Below are positions 28,629 through 37,386 of a stretch of 64,000 nt of DNA, in pieces. The stretch's first letter is position 1. Each line of letters opens with the position of its first letter. Under the pieces are notes generated by a model, which was not told the DNA's origin, searched no databases, and was given only the letters and a program-made list of their open reading frames with translations. Position numbers and translations under genes: made by a program. Source of the DNA: Bacteroidales bacterium. GTDB taxonomy: Bacteria; Bacteroidota; Bacteroidia; Bacteroidales; UBA932. The stretch is taken from assembly GCA_016285175.1 (NCBI GenBank), contig JAEEQF010000002.1, forward strand, positions 28,620 to 92,619, read 5' to 3'.

Positions 28629-31223
28629 TTAATTCACATCAATCACCAAGTCAAAGGTTTCCGTACTTCCGTCGGCATAGTGCAGCACGGCGGTGACGGT
28701 GTGGGAACCGGCCGGGAGGGACACGCTCTTGGCGCCGGTCTTTTCTTTTCCGTCAAAGAACCACTCCTCGGAGGAGACGGAAATCCCCTCCGGCAGCTGC
28801 ATCTGCAGATGGAAGGCGTCTCCGGCGGTATACTGGCCCTTTCCGGGATCGGCAATGGCAGGGATGCCCATCTGGGCAAAGGAGACGGGCTTGTCCTTTC
28901 CGGCTGCTATGGAAGTCTTCAGGACCAGGGCATAGCCTTCTTCGTCATCGGAATCCCAGTTGCTGCCATTCAGGTCGAACGCCGACAGATAGAGGTTGGA
29001 GCTTCCCGGGGCGATGACGAAGAGATAGCCCACATAGTCGCTGTAAGGGATTTGGGCATTCTGGACGGCATATCCCACGTAGAGGTCCTTTCCGGGAGGG
29101 AAGTGGTGGACCACGTTGCTCAGATCCACGGTCTTCATCTTCGTCAGCTCGTTTCTGGGAATCTCGGGCAGCCTGTAGGTGAGGACCCGCTCTTCCCCGG
29201 AGTCCACCACTATGTAATAGGCCGATGCAGGCCAGTAGGGTTCGAAGCTGACACTTACCACTTCTCCTCCCTCGGCAGGCAGCTGGTCTGCGGGAATCCG
29301 GATGGCGGCCATCAGGGACTTGGATTCGCCGTCGCCGTAGAAGTACTCTTCGGCCTCCTCGTCATAATACTGGAAATCGTCCTGGCCTGTCAGGGACAGG
29401 GTAATGCTTAGGGATGTGTAGCCGCGTTTGTTCAGCTTGACGTCCGTCCCGAAGGTATCATATCCCTCCAGGGAGGCGGTAACGTGGCAGGAGGCTTCCT
29501 CAAAGTCTTCCAGAGTAATCTCATAGCAGCCGTCCTTATCCGTATAGGTGCTTAGCTCCGGGGCCCTTCTGGCAATCCTCAGTGGAATCTGTGCGGAAAT
29601 GCCGGAGGAGGGATCCTGCACCTTGGAGACAGTTATCTGAACGCCCGCGAGGACCTTTCCTGCCGAGGTGGTAACCTTGCCCCGGAGGATGCGCGTATAG
29701 TCTACTTGGGCGGTCAGGCTCACTTTCCCGTCGGCATAGCTGATATCGCTGATGGAGACTCCGCAGAGATTTCCATCCCAGTCCTTGGGGGCGTATGTCC
29801 TTACGTTGCCGGCGCCGGGGAACACCCACCGGCTAAGCGAACCCGAGTAATTCAGGTTGTCCTGGTCGGAGGCCGGCACTATATAGAAGCAGGGATGTTT
29901 TCCGTAGGCATTGATGGCATTGGTCGACCTCCATTTGTCCCAGAGGTCATAGGCGGTGTTGCTCCCCACCCGGTGCTCCCGGGATTTGTCGGCGTGGTAT
30001 ACCACCATACCCTTGGGAAGATAAGAGTCCCAGCCGCTTCCGTCCCGGCATTCGTACACGAAGTATTCCCCCTCCGTGTTTGTATAGTTCTTATAGGCGA
30101 TGCTCTCCTGGATGGACGGAAAGGAAACCGTACCATTGGAGATTTCCCGCATGTCTTCTTCCGCCATCCAGCCCAGGAGGATGCGTTCTTCGGCATTGAG
30201 ATAGGGCGGCGTACGGCTGTCATTCAGATAGCACCCGCCGTCCATGAGGGAGAAGTAGCCCAGCGCTATGCATTCTCCATTATCCTCATAGTCCGTGTCA
30301 TAGAAATCCGGCAGGCCCAGGGAGTGGGAGAACTCATGGCAGGTGGGGCCGATACCGCACTGGGCCGTGCCGGAGGTGCCTTTCAGTTCCGCGGTGCAGA
30401 AATAGTCGCCCAGCCTTTTCCCGTTGAACTTGGTATTCCTCGCTTCGCTGCTGGAGGAGTATTGTACGCTCCATTGGTGCGGCCAGATGGCGTCCTTGGG
30501 GGCACCTTCGGCCTGACTGTAGCCGGCATAATAGAAAAGGGTCATGTCCACAAAACCGTCCCCGTCGGCATCGTAGATGGAAAAATCCACCTGGTCGGCC
30601 AGGATCACGCAGGCGTCGAACAGGGCCAGTTCCGGGTGCTGGTCACTGCCCTGCTGCTTATCATCTTTTCCGTAGTAGGCCATCTCATGCGGGAGCATCA
30701 CAGGCCCGTAGACGTCGAAAATGGGCTGGAAAAGCCCGTGGGAATTGTCCCAGAAGTAGTCTCGCACCGAGCCCGTGCCGCCATTTTCGCTGTAGCCCGG
30801 CTGGTTGAGCATAGCACTGAAACTTTCGGCAGGAGCTTCAAGGGAAAACTCTTTGTCCGGAAACTCCACCAGAAATACCGGAATGTGCCGGCTTCCCTGG
30901 GTCATGGTGGAGTTGGAACGACTCCGGGCAGGGCGGAGGCTGCTGCGCTGCTCATTCGCGGCCATACGGCGCTGCCGGGCGGCTTCCCGCCGGGCAGGGC
31001 TGATTTGGGACGGGCGCCAGAAACCGTTCGCATCCAGATCCACTATCTGCCCGCTTCCGTAAAGGGTGGTCCAGTTCAGGAATTCGTCGCCGTGACGCTC
31101 CAGCATAACCACGCTGCCGTCTGGCTGGGTATAGGGGAAGGGCCCCGGTTTGGCCGGAACGGCACCTGCGGCCAGGCCGATGGAGAGCGCGATGATTACA
31201 CCAAGTAAATGTTTGATTCTCAT
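28629..31223 (-). CDS. Secreted M6-family zinc metalloprotease
   Basis: An 864-residue exported protein (signal MRIKHLLGVIIALSIGLAAGA). An N-terminal part contains a propeptide-like segment (GDEFLNWTTLYGSGQIVDLDANGFW) as in other M6 domain proteases. The catalytic domain has HEFSHSLGLPD, in which His296, Glu297, His300 and Asp306 fit HExxHxxGxxD. A calcium-like loop DADGDGFVD is at about residue 220. The C-terminal part has a carboxypeptidase-regulatory-like beta-domain (RGKVTTSAGKVLAGVQITVS) and further beta-domains ending in an Ig-like segment. It probably degrades extracellular protein. It follows a BACON lipoprotein by 15 bp, forming a two-gene unit. Confidence 0.92.
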   Translation of the reverse strand: MRIKHLLGVIIALSIGLAAGAVPAKPGPFPYTQPDGSVVMLERHGDEFLNWTTLYGSGQIVDLDANGFWRPSQISPARREAARQRRMAANEQRSSLRPARSRSNSTMTQGSRHIPVFLVEFPDKEFSLEAPAESFSAMLNQPGYSENGGTGSVRDYFWDNSHGLFQPIFDVYGPVMLPHEMAYYGKDDKQQGSDQHPELALFDACVILADQVDFSIYDADGDGFVDMTLFYYAGYSQAEGAPKDAIWPHQWSVQYSSSSEARNTKFNGKRLGDYFCTAELKGTSGTAQCGIGPTCHEFSHSLGLPDFYDTDYEDNGECIALGYFSLMDGGCYLNDSRTPPYLNAEERILLGWMAEEDMREISNGTVSFPSIQESIAYKNYTNTEGEYFVYECRDGSGWDSYLPKGMVVYHADKSREHRVGSNTAYDLWDKWRSTNAINAYGKHPCFYIVPASDQDNLNYSGSLSRWVFPGAGNVRTYAPKDWDGNLCGVSISDISYADGKVSLTAQVDYTRILRGKVTTSAGKVLAGVQITVSKVQDPSSGISAQIPLRIARRAPELSTYTDKDGCYEITLEDFEEASCHVTASLEGYDTFGTDVKLNKRGYTSLSITLSLTGQDDFQYYDEEAEEYFYGDGESKSLMAAIRIPADQLPAEGGEVVSVSFEPYWPASAYYIVVDSGEERVLTYRLPEIPRNELTKMKTVDLSNVVHHFPPGKDLYVGYAVQNAQIPYSDYVGYLFVIAPGSSNLYLSAFDLNGSNWDSDDEEGYALVLKTSIAAGKDKPVSFAQMGIPAIADPGKGQYTAGDAFHLQMQLPEGISVSSEEWFFDGKEKTGAKSVSLPAGSHTVTAVLHYADGSTETFDLVIDVN

Positions 31224-31238
31224 AATACTGCCCTCCTG

Positions 31239-32471
31239 TTAAAACTGAACGATAAAATAGGTCTGGTCACTCACTTTGAACCATCCCAGTCCATCCTTGG
31301 TATAGATGAGGCTGGCCGGATAATCCTCTTCCAACAAGGTCCGCTCCCTTGACTGCAAGAGCGCGTGAAGCTTGCACGAAGCTTCCTCCCGGATGCCGGA
31401 AAGGGTGACGGCCGACAGGCTAACGGCATTGAGGAGCCGGAAGCGCAGGGTGCCGTCGGCCTCCTGCTTGCGGGTCAGCTGGTTCCAGCCGTCGGTGCCC
31501 AGCGCATAGTCCATTCCTCCAACCCCGTAAAGCCCGGGCTGGGTGATGTTCAGGATGGGGTCCTTCCCGCCCTGGGTAACGGTGACCGTAAGCGAAACGT
31601 CTGCCGAATGGCTGTTGCTGCTGGCCAAAGGGGCGAAGCGGATAGTCCCGCTGCGGGCTTCGGGGCCTTCGTTCTCCTCCAGGAGGAAGGTTTCCTCCTT
31701 TTCGTGCAGGGGTGCCTTGGTAGTGACGTATTTAATCCATTTGGCCGATGTGGTTACCTGATAATCTATGTTGTACTGCGTCCGGACCGTGATTTCCCGG
31801 CCTTCGAAGGAGTAGGCCAGGTCCGTGTCTCCGGACAGGATTACGTCTTTCTGTCCCTGCACCACGGGAATATCCAGCCGATAGCTGCCGATGGTAACCC
31901 GGATGGAGCCTTCCCGGCTGCCCACCGCCTCGTTGGGATCCTTGGCCACTACGGCCAGCGTGGCATTCCCCGCCGAACCGGAAGGGGTTTTGAGGACAAG
32001 CCATTCACTGCCCTGGGTTATTTCCGCCGTCCAGGAGGAAGGCGGATTGAACGAGATGCCGGATTCCGCCGTTCCGCTAAGCTGTAAGGAACGGGGCTGG
32101 AAGAACTCCTTAAGGCCCCCCTGCGTAATGGTTTTATTGTATTCTCCTTTCCCGGCTTTCAGGATAAGGGTGTTCTTCCTGGATTCCTCGGCCGTATTCG
32201 CACCCATGCGGAAAACAAGGGTTCCGCCGGACTTTTTGGTGACGGTCTGGATCTCCACTTCGCCCCAGGACGGGTCTGACAGCTCTACGGTCCAGGTTTT
32301 AAGGTCGCACTCCACTTTAACGGAAACTTCCGTCTCCAGGGCGCCCAGCGTGGTCTTTTCGGGTAGCAGGCGCAGTACTTCGGGCATCTTTTCCGACTCG
32401 CTCTGGCAGGCAAGGGCCGCCAGGACGGGGAAAAGGAAGCACAGCACACGGAATCTGAATAATTTGATCAT
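31239..32471 (-). CDS. BACON-domain lipoprotein
   Basis: A 410-residue lipoprotein (lipobox LAALAC, Cys at about residue 22). It has about three BACON-type beta-sandwich units, each ending with a strand such as NKTITQGG, DIPVVQGQK and TVTVTQGGKD. Typical features are WTVELSDPSWGEVE and WTAEITQGSEWLVL. BACON domains are common in Bacteroidota surface proteins and are thought to bind glycans or mucin or to act as spacers. The C-terminal 100 residues form a different unrecognised domain. It is co-transcribed with the M6 protease, so a role in tethering or protein/glycoprotein capture is plausible but not proven. Confidence 0.85.
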   Translation of the reverse strand: MIKLFRFRVLCFLFPVLAALACQSESEKMPEVLRLLPEKTTLGALETEVSVKVECDLKTWTVELSDPSWGEVEIQTVTKKSGGTLVFRMGANTAEESRKNTLILKAGKGEYNKTITQGGLKEFFQPRSLQLSGTAESGISFNPPSSWTAEITQGSEWLVLKTPSGSAGNATLAVVAKDPNEAVGSREGSIRVTIGSYRLDIPVVQGQKDVILSGDTDLAYSFEGREITVRTQYNIDYQVTTSAKWIKYVTTKAPLHEKEETFLLEENEGPEARSGTIRFAPLASSNSHSADVSLTVTVTQGGKDPILNITQPGLYGVGGMDYALGTDGWNQLTRKQEADGTLRFRLLNAVSLSAVTLSGIREEASCKLHALLQSRERTLLEEDYPASLIYTKDGLGWFKVSDQTYFIVQF

Positions 32472-32490
32472 AGTTTACAATAAGAATACA

Positions 32491-32498
32491 CAAATTTA
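32491..32498 (-). promoter_or_regulatory. -7 promoter box of the BACON-M6 unit
   Basis: TAAATTTG on the minus strand ends 19 nt before the ATG at 32471. Confidence 0.6.
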
Positions 32499-32522
32499 AT
32501 CATTATTTTCAATTATATTTAT

Positions 32523-32530
32523 TACATTTG
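32523..32530 (+). promoter_or_regulatory. -7 promoter box of the EF-hand/ATPase/sirtuin operon
   Basis: TACATTTG matches TAnnTTTG and lies 52 nt before the ATG at 32583. Confidence 0.6.
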
Positions 32531-32582
32531 TGGTAACAAGAATGTTATCCTTCCCGCTGCATCAACATTAAAACCTACCGAT

Positions 32583-34823
32583 ATGAAAAAGAATAAGAAT
32601 CCCGATGCCTATCCCTGGCAATTTGCTTCCGTCGGCGGCGCCGTGCGTGTCCAGATCCGTAACGGAGAAGACATCCGTCATCTGGGAGAGCTGGACCGCA
32701 AGCTCTGGACCGTGCTCAGCTGCCCTGCCGGCGGCCTGGAGTTCGATCCGGCCTCCCTCAGGCACATAGATTCCGACGGAGACGGCAACATCCGCGTGGA
32801 CGAGGTCATCTCCACCGCCCAGTGGCTCACCCGCGTGATCAAGGACCCCGATACCCTGCTGAAAGGGGAGGACACCATTCCGTTCGACAACTTCAACACG
32901 GAAGATCCGGACGGCGCCCGCCTGCTCTCATCGGCCCGGCAGATCCTGTCCAACCTGAAGCTGGAGAAGGACAGCATCTCGCTGGCGGAGACTTCCGACA
33001 ATGTGAAAATCTTTGCCGAAACCCTCTTTAACGGGGACGGCATCATCACCCCGGCATCGGCCGGCAAGGACGAGGCCCTGGCCAAGCTCATCACGGATAT
33101 CGCCGCCTGCGTAGGTTCCGCAACGGACCGCAGCGGGGTGGAAGGTGTAACGGCCGACCATGTGGAAGCCTTCTATACCGCCTGCGCGGACTATTCCGCC
33201 TGGAAGGCCGCCGGCACCCCGGAAGTATTCCCGTTCGGGGACAAGACCGCGGAGGCCCTGGCCTCGGTGGAAGCCCTCAAGGAGAAGGTGGCCGATTATT
33301 TCATGCGCTGCAAGCTCATCGGCTTCGATGCCGCCACCTCCCCGGCCGTGGACGTTTCCGTGGAGAAGATAGCTGCCATCGAAGGCAACCTGGCCGATGC
33401 CGGCTCCAAGATTGCCGACCAGCCGCTGGCGAAGCCCGGCAAGGAAGGCCTGCTGCCGCTGAAGGAAGGCCTGAACCCTGCCTGGAAAGCCGCCGTGGCC
33501 GCCATGGCCGCCCTGTGCCTTCCGGCGAAGAAGGCCAGCCTGGATGAGGAGGAGTGGAATGCCCTGGTGGCCCGGTTCGCCCCCTATACCGCCTGGCTGG
33601 ATGCCAAGAAGGGCGCCGAGGTGGAATCCCTGGGCCTGGAGGCCGTGGAGGCCATCCTCAAGGAAGATCGCAAAGGAGCCCTCTTGGAGCTCCTGGAGAA
33701 GGACAAGGCCGAGGAGGCCAACGCCCTCAGCATCGAAGAGGTGGACCGCCTGGTGCGCCTGTACAGGGACTTCTACCGCTTCCTGAACAACTATGTGGTG
33801 CTCAAGGATTTCTATGATCCGGACTTCAAGGCCATCTTCCAGGCCGGACGCCTGTATATAGACCAGCGCAGCACGGACCTGTGCGTGAAGGTGGCAGGTC
33901 CCGCCCCGGAGATTTCCTCCCTCAGCGGCATGTATATCCTCTATTGCGCCTGCACCAGCGAGAAACTGGGCAAGTCCTTCAACATAGCAGCCGTGCTCAC
34001 GGCCGGCGATGTGGACGGCCTCCGGGAAGGCAAGAACGCCGTGTTCTATGACAGGGACGGCAACGACTATACCGCCAAGGTCACTTCCATAGTGGAGAAC
34101 CCGCTTAGCCTGCGCCAGGCTTTCTGGGCTCCGTACAAGAAGGCGGCCCGCTGGATCAGCGACAAGATAGACAGGAACGCCGCCGCCAAGAACGAGAAAT
34201 CCATGGGCAGCCTCACCGCCGCGGCCGACAGCGCCACGGACGGGAAGGGGACGGCCGCCGCCGCTGCCGTGAAGCCCAGCTTCGACGTGGGCAAGGTGGC
34301 CGGCATCTCCATCGCCGTCGCGGCGGTCTCCGGTGTCCTGCTGGGCCTGGTGGCCATTCTCAAGTCCCTCACCTGGTGGCAGTGGCTCATCATCATCGCG
34401 GCCGTCATGCTCATCATCTCCCTGCCGTCCGTGTTCATCGCCTGGCGCAAACTCCGCAGGCGCGATCTGGGTCCGGTGCTCAACGCCAACGGCTGGGCCA
34501 TGAACGCCGCCTCGCTGGTAAGCGTGAAATTCGGCAAGACGCTCACTTCACTGGCCGAATATCCCAAGCTCACGGAAGTGGATCCGGAGGCCCGCAGGAA
34601 GGCTCGCCGCCGCTGCTTCTGGTGGTCCTTCTTCGGCGTGGCGGTAGTCACCTGCCTGGTGCTGTGGCTGCTTAACGTGCTGGCTCCCTTGTGTGACTGC
34701 CTGCGTAGCCCGCTGCCCAAATATCGGCCCGAAGAACCTGTGGTAGAGGAAGTGGCCGTGCCCATTGAAGAGATGCCCGCCGCCCCCATATCGGAAGCGG
34801 CCGATGCGGAACCTGCCGAATAA
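32583..34823 (+). CDS. EF-hand membrane protein of unknown function
   Basis: A 746-residue protein without a signal peptide. Residues 63-74 form a perfect EF-hand loop (DSDGDGNIRVDE), and NGDGIITP near residue 150 may be a second degenerate one. Most of the protein is alpha-helical, Ala/Lys/Glu-rich and probably cytoplasmic. Near the C-terminus are about three membrane helices (about 575-597, 598-620 and 675-697) followed by an acidic proline-rich tail. I do not recognise the family. Its stop codon overlaps the start of the ATPase gene (TAATG), so the two are translated together and probably act as a pair. Confidence 0.8.
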   Translation: MKKNKNPDAYPWQFASVGGAVRVQIRNGEDIRHLGELDRKLWTVLSCPAGGLEFDPASLRHIDSDGDGNIRVDEVISTAQWLTRVIKDPDTLLKGEDTIPFDNFNTEDPDGARLLSSARQILSNLKLEKDSISLAETSDNVKIFAETLFNGDGIITPASAGKDEALAKLITDIAACVGSATDRSGVEGVTADHVEAFYTACADYSAWKAAGTPEVFPFGDKTAEALASVEALKEKVADYFMRCKLIGFDAATSPAVDVSVEKIAAIEGNLADAGSKIADQPLAKPGKEGLLPLKEGLNPAWKAAVAAMAALCLPAKKASLDEEEWNALVARFAPYTAWLDAKKGAEVESLGLEAVEAILKEDRKGALLELLEKDKAEEANALSIEEVDRLVRLYRDFYRFLNNYVVLKDFYDPDFKAIFQAGRLYIDQRSTDLCVKVAGPAPEISSLSGMYILYCACTSEKLGKSFNIAAVLTAGDVDGLREGKNAVFYDRDGNDYTAKVTSIVENPLSLRQAFWAPYKKAARWISDKIDRNAAAKNEKSMGSLTAAADSATDGKGTAAAAAVKPSFDVGKVAGISIAVAAVSGVLLGLVAILKSLTWWQWLIIIAAVMLIISLPSVFIAWRKLRRRDLGPVLNANGWAMNAASLVSVKFGKTLTSLAEYPKLTEVDPEARRKARRRCFWWSFFGVAVVTCLVLWLLNVLAPLCDCLRSPLPKYRPEEPVVEEVAVPIEEMPAAPISEAADAEPAE

Positions 34824-35977
34824 TGGATACACCCTTCCCTTATTCCCAATATGTGACCGGCAAGAACTTTGTGGGTCGCAAGACCGATGTGACCCTCCTG
34901 GGAAACCTCCTTTCCCAGGGGGAGCACGTGGTGATGTACGAGCCGCCCAAGACCGGAAAGACCTCGCTGGTGCAGCAGGCCCTGCTGTCCATGCGCATGG
35001 CGGGAAAGCCCTTCACGGTGGGGCAGTTCTCGGCCCTTAACATCCGTACGCTGGAGGATTTCCTGCTCCGGATGGGCTCTACGGTGGTGCGGATGGTGGC
35101 ATCCACCCCGGCGGAATATGCCGCGGTTGCCAGACAGTATCTCTCCGGCACTCACTTTGTGTTCGATCCCACGGCTTTTGCCGACAGAGACCAGGTGATA
35201 TCGGCCGGCTGGGAACTGGATGCGGAGGATGTGAAAGCCATGCTCCGTTTCCCCTTCCGCCTGGCCAAGGAGCGGGGAGAACGGCTCATCCTCATCATCG
35301 ACGAATTCCAGTGCGTCCAGTACCAGGACAATCCGGACGCCCTGCTGCGTCCGCTGGACGCTGCGATGCGCTCCGCCCGGGAAGCGGGGGAGAAGCAGTT
35401 CTCCTTCATCCTTTCCGGATCGGCCGTGAATGCCATGCGTTCCATCTTCGAGAGCAGCCTGCTGTTCCACCGGCAGGTGGAGCGGGTGCGCCTGTCTCCC
35501 GTGGAGGAGAGCGAAATGGCCTCCCATGTAATCAGGGGCTTCCTTTCCGGCGGCAAGGTGCTGGACGCCAACCTCATGGAAGGGGCCTGCCGGCTGTTCC
35601 GGGGACACCTGTGGTATATCAACCATTTCTCCGCCATCTGCGACTCCATGACCCGCGGTTACATCATGGAACCCGTGCTGGTGGATGCGCTGGGAGCCCT
35701 GATTACCATCCACGAACCCCGGTTCACGGATATGATGGGCGGCCTCACCACCCACCAGGTGAACATGCTCCGGGCCACGGTGGACGGCGTTACGCGCTTC
35801 TCCTCGGCCGAGGTAATCCGCAAGTACGGGCTCAACTCATCGGCCAATGTGAAGCGGGTGAAAGACGCCCTCATGAAGAAGGAGATCCTCCGTTTTGACG
35901 AGGCCGATAATCCCGTGATCATAGACCCGCTCTTCGAATACTGGGTAAAGAAATACTTTTTTGAGGTAAAGGAATGA
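34823..35977 (+). CDS. AAA-type ATPase (archaeal ATPase/DUF234-like)
   Basis: A 384-residue P-loop ATPase. The Walker A motif is EPPKTGKTSL (Lys46) and Walker B is LILIIDEFQ (Asp160-Glu161), with a sensor strand FILSGSAVNAM. The C-terminal third looks like a winged-helix domain (FSSAEVIRKYGLNSSANVKRV). This architecture is shared by archaeal-type ATPases of Bacteroidota whose roles are mostly unknown. The start codon overlaps the stop of the EF-hand membrane protein and the stop overlaps the sirtuin start. A function in ATP-driven control of the membrane partner is possible but is inference from gene order. Confidence 0.85.
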   Translation: MDTPFPYSQYVTGKNFVGRKTDVTLLGNLLSQGEHVVMYEPPKTGKTSLVQQALLSMRMAGKPFTVGQFSALNIRTLEDFLLRMGSTVVRMVASTPAEYAAVARQYLSGTHFVFDPTAFADRDQVISAGWELDAEDVKAMLRFPFRLAKERGERLILIIDEFQCVQYQDNPDALLRPLDAAMRSAREAGEKQFSFILSGSAVNAMRSIFESSLLFHRQVERVRLSPVEESEMASHVIRGFLSGGKVLDANLMEGACRLFRGHLWYINHFSAICDSMTRGYIMEPVLVDALGALITIHEPRFTDMMGGLTTHQVNMLRATVDGVTRFSSAEVIRKYGLNSSANVKRVKDALMKKEILRFDEADNPVIIDPLFEYWVKKYFFEVKE

Positions 35978-36678
35978 AAAAGAGAATTGCAGTCCTTACC
36001 GGCGCGGGTGTGAGCGCCGAAAGCGGTTTTGCCACCTTCCGCGACACGGGTGGCCTTTGGGAACAGTACGACGTAAACGACGTGGCCTCCATCGAGGGCT
36101 GGTACCGGAACCGGAAACTGGTGCTGGACTTCTATAACCAGCGGCGCGCCCAGCTCAAGGAAGCTAAGCCCAACGCGGCCCACCTGGCCATCGCCGGCCT
36201 GGAGAAGGAGTATGAGGTGGACGTAATCACCCAGAACGTGGACAACCTGCACGAAAGGGCCGGCTCCACGCGGGTGCTGCATCTGCACGGGGAACTCACC
36301 AAGGTGCGCCCCGAGAACGGCGTCTACGACCGTACGGCCTCCGAGGCGGAGGTAATCGACGTGGGCTATCGGCCTGTGGTATTGGGAGACCTGGCGCCCA
36401 ACGGCAGCCAGCTCCGGCCCCATATCGTCTTCTTCGGCGAGGCTGTGCCCAATATAGAGAAGGCCATAACCCTGGTGGAGAAGGCCGATATCCTCCTCAT
36501 CGTGGGCACTTCCCTGCAGGTGTATCCCGCAGCCGGGCTCTACCGCTACGCCTCCATCAACACGCCCATCTACGTGATAGACCCCAAGCCCGTCCCCATT
36601 TCCGACGCCCGCGTCACCATGATCCAGGATGTGGCCACCAAAGGCATGGAAAAGTTTTTGGAAATGCTTGCAGATTAA
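35974..36678 (+). CDS. cobB: NAD-dependent protein deacylase (sirtuin)
   Basis: A 234-residue sirtuin. The NAD-binding GAGVSAESGFATFRD, the TQNVDNLHERAG motif and the catalytic His105 in LHLHGEL are all present, followed by RPHIVFFGE and VGTSLQVYPAAG. The segment between HLHGEL and RPHIVFFGE, which normally carries four zinc-binding cysteines, contains no cysteine here. The enzyme probably removes acyl groups from lysine using NAD. It starts with a 4-bp overlap (ATGA) with the ATPase gene, so it belongs to the same operon. A function linked to the two partners cannot be stated. Confidence 0.92.
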   Translation: MKKRIAVLTGAGVSAESGFATFRDTGGLWEQYDVNDVASIEGWYRNRKLVLDFYNQRRAQLKEAKPNAAHLAIAGLEKEYEVDVITQNVDNLHERAGSTRVLHLHGELTKVRPENGVYDRTASEAEVIDVGYRPVVLGDLAPNGSQLRPHIVFFGEAVPNIEKAITLVEKADILLIVGTSLQVYPAAGLYRYASINTPIYVIDPKPVPISDARVTMIQDVATKGMEKFLEMLAD

Positions 36679-36697
36679 CAAAAAATCCGTATCTTTG
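36667..36697 (+). promoter_or_regulatory. Promoter of rplU-rpmA
   Basis: A -7 TATCTTTG (36690-36697) lies 19 nt after a CTTG -33-like element (36667-36670). It overlaps the 3' end of the sirtuin gene. Confidence 0.7.
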
Positions 36698-36700
36698 CAG

Positions 36701-36790
36701 TCCCAAATTTTGAGATGACCGCTAAGCTCAGCAAGACCTGCCACTAGGGGCGGGCGCTTACGGCCGAAAACTTTTAATAAGTTTTATAGC
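36701..36790 (+). promoter_or_regulatory. Structured leader of rplU, candidate ribosomal-protein autoregulatory element
   Basis: About 90 nt of untranslated leader. CCGCTAAGC can pair with GCTTACGG (one bulged base) around a GC-rich internal region, and AAAACTT (36767-36773) pairs with AAGTTTT (36779-36785) five nucleotides before the ATG. Compact leaders of this type before rplU are known in other phyla. I cannot assign it to a named RNA family. Confidence 0.4.
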
Positions 36791-37102
36791 ATGTACGCTA
36801 TTGTAGACATTGCAAGCCAGCAGTTTAAGGTAGAGGCTGGCATGGACATCTTCGTGAACAGGCTCCAGGCCAAGAACGGAGAGGCTGTAGAGTTCGACAA
36901 GGTCCTTCTCGTGGATAACGAGGGCGCCGTGAAGGTCGGTACTCCGTACGTAGAAGGCGCTATGGTAAAGGCCACCGTCGTGGACGATGACGCCAAAGCC
37001 AAGAAGGTGCTTGTATTCAAGAAAATCCGTCGCAAGGGATTCCAGACGCTCAATGGCCATCGCCAGAAGCTCACCAAGATCCACATCGACGCTATCGCTT
37101 AA
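36791..37102 (+). CDS. rplU: Ribosomal protein bL21
   Basis: A 103-residue protein ([20 protein letters not shown]...) with the bL21 signature in the second half ([20 protein letters not shown]). It is a component of the large ribosomal subunit. It is followed at 20 bp by rpmA, the conserved L21-L27 pair, and has its own promoter and a structured leader. Confidence 0.98.
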   Translation: MYAIVDIASQQFKVEAGMDIFVNRLQAKNGEAVEFDKVLLVDNEGAVKVGTPYVEGAMVKATVVDDDAKAKKVLVFKKIRRKGFQTLNGHRQKLTKIHIDAIA

Positions 37103-37106
37103 CTTT

Positions 37107-37113
37107 AAAGGAG
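37107..37113 (+). promoter_or_regulatory. Shine-Dalgarno-like site of rpmA
   Basis: AAAGGAG lies 9 nt before the rpmA ATG. It is one of the few SD-like sites in the window besides that of rpsU. Confidence 0.6.
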
Positions 37114-37122
37114 AAACAGATT

Positions 37123-37383
37123 ATGGCACACAAGAAAGGTCAGTCCAGTTCCAAGAACGGTCGTGAGTCGCATTCCAAGCGTCTCGGCATCAAGAAGTTC
37201 GGCGAGGAAGTCGTAAAGGCCGGCAACATCATCGTGCGTCAGCGCGGTACCGCTCACAACCCGGGCCTCAACGTGGGTATGGGTAAGGATCACACCCTTT
37301 ATGCCCTCATCGACGGCACTGTGAAGTTCACCCGCAAGCGTGAAAACAAGTCTTATGTTTCCGTTCTTCCTTTTGAGAACTAA
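37123..37383 (+). CDS. rpmA: Ribosomal protein bL27
   Basis: An 86-residue protein beginning [16 protein letters not shown], with [26 protein letters not shown] typical of bL27. The family contacts the peptidyl-transferase centre through its N-terminus, which here begins directly with AHKKG and lacks the extension cleaved in Firmicutes. It is part of the rplU-rpmA unit and is followed by serS after 3 bp. Confidence 0.98.
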   Translation: MAHKKGQSSSKNGRESHSKRLGIKKFGEEVVKAGNIIVRQRGTAHNPGLNVGMGKDHTLYALIDGTVKFTRKRENKSYVSVLPFEN

Positions 37384-37386
37384 GAA

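Noticed and set aside
32583-36678. EF-hand/ATPase/sirtuin operon as an anti-phage defence system
   Set aside because: Sirtuins and ATPases occur in defence systems, but there is no nuclease or other effector, no defence island around it, and the sirtuin is the housekeeping CobB type.
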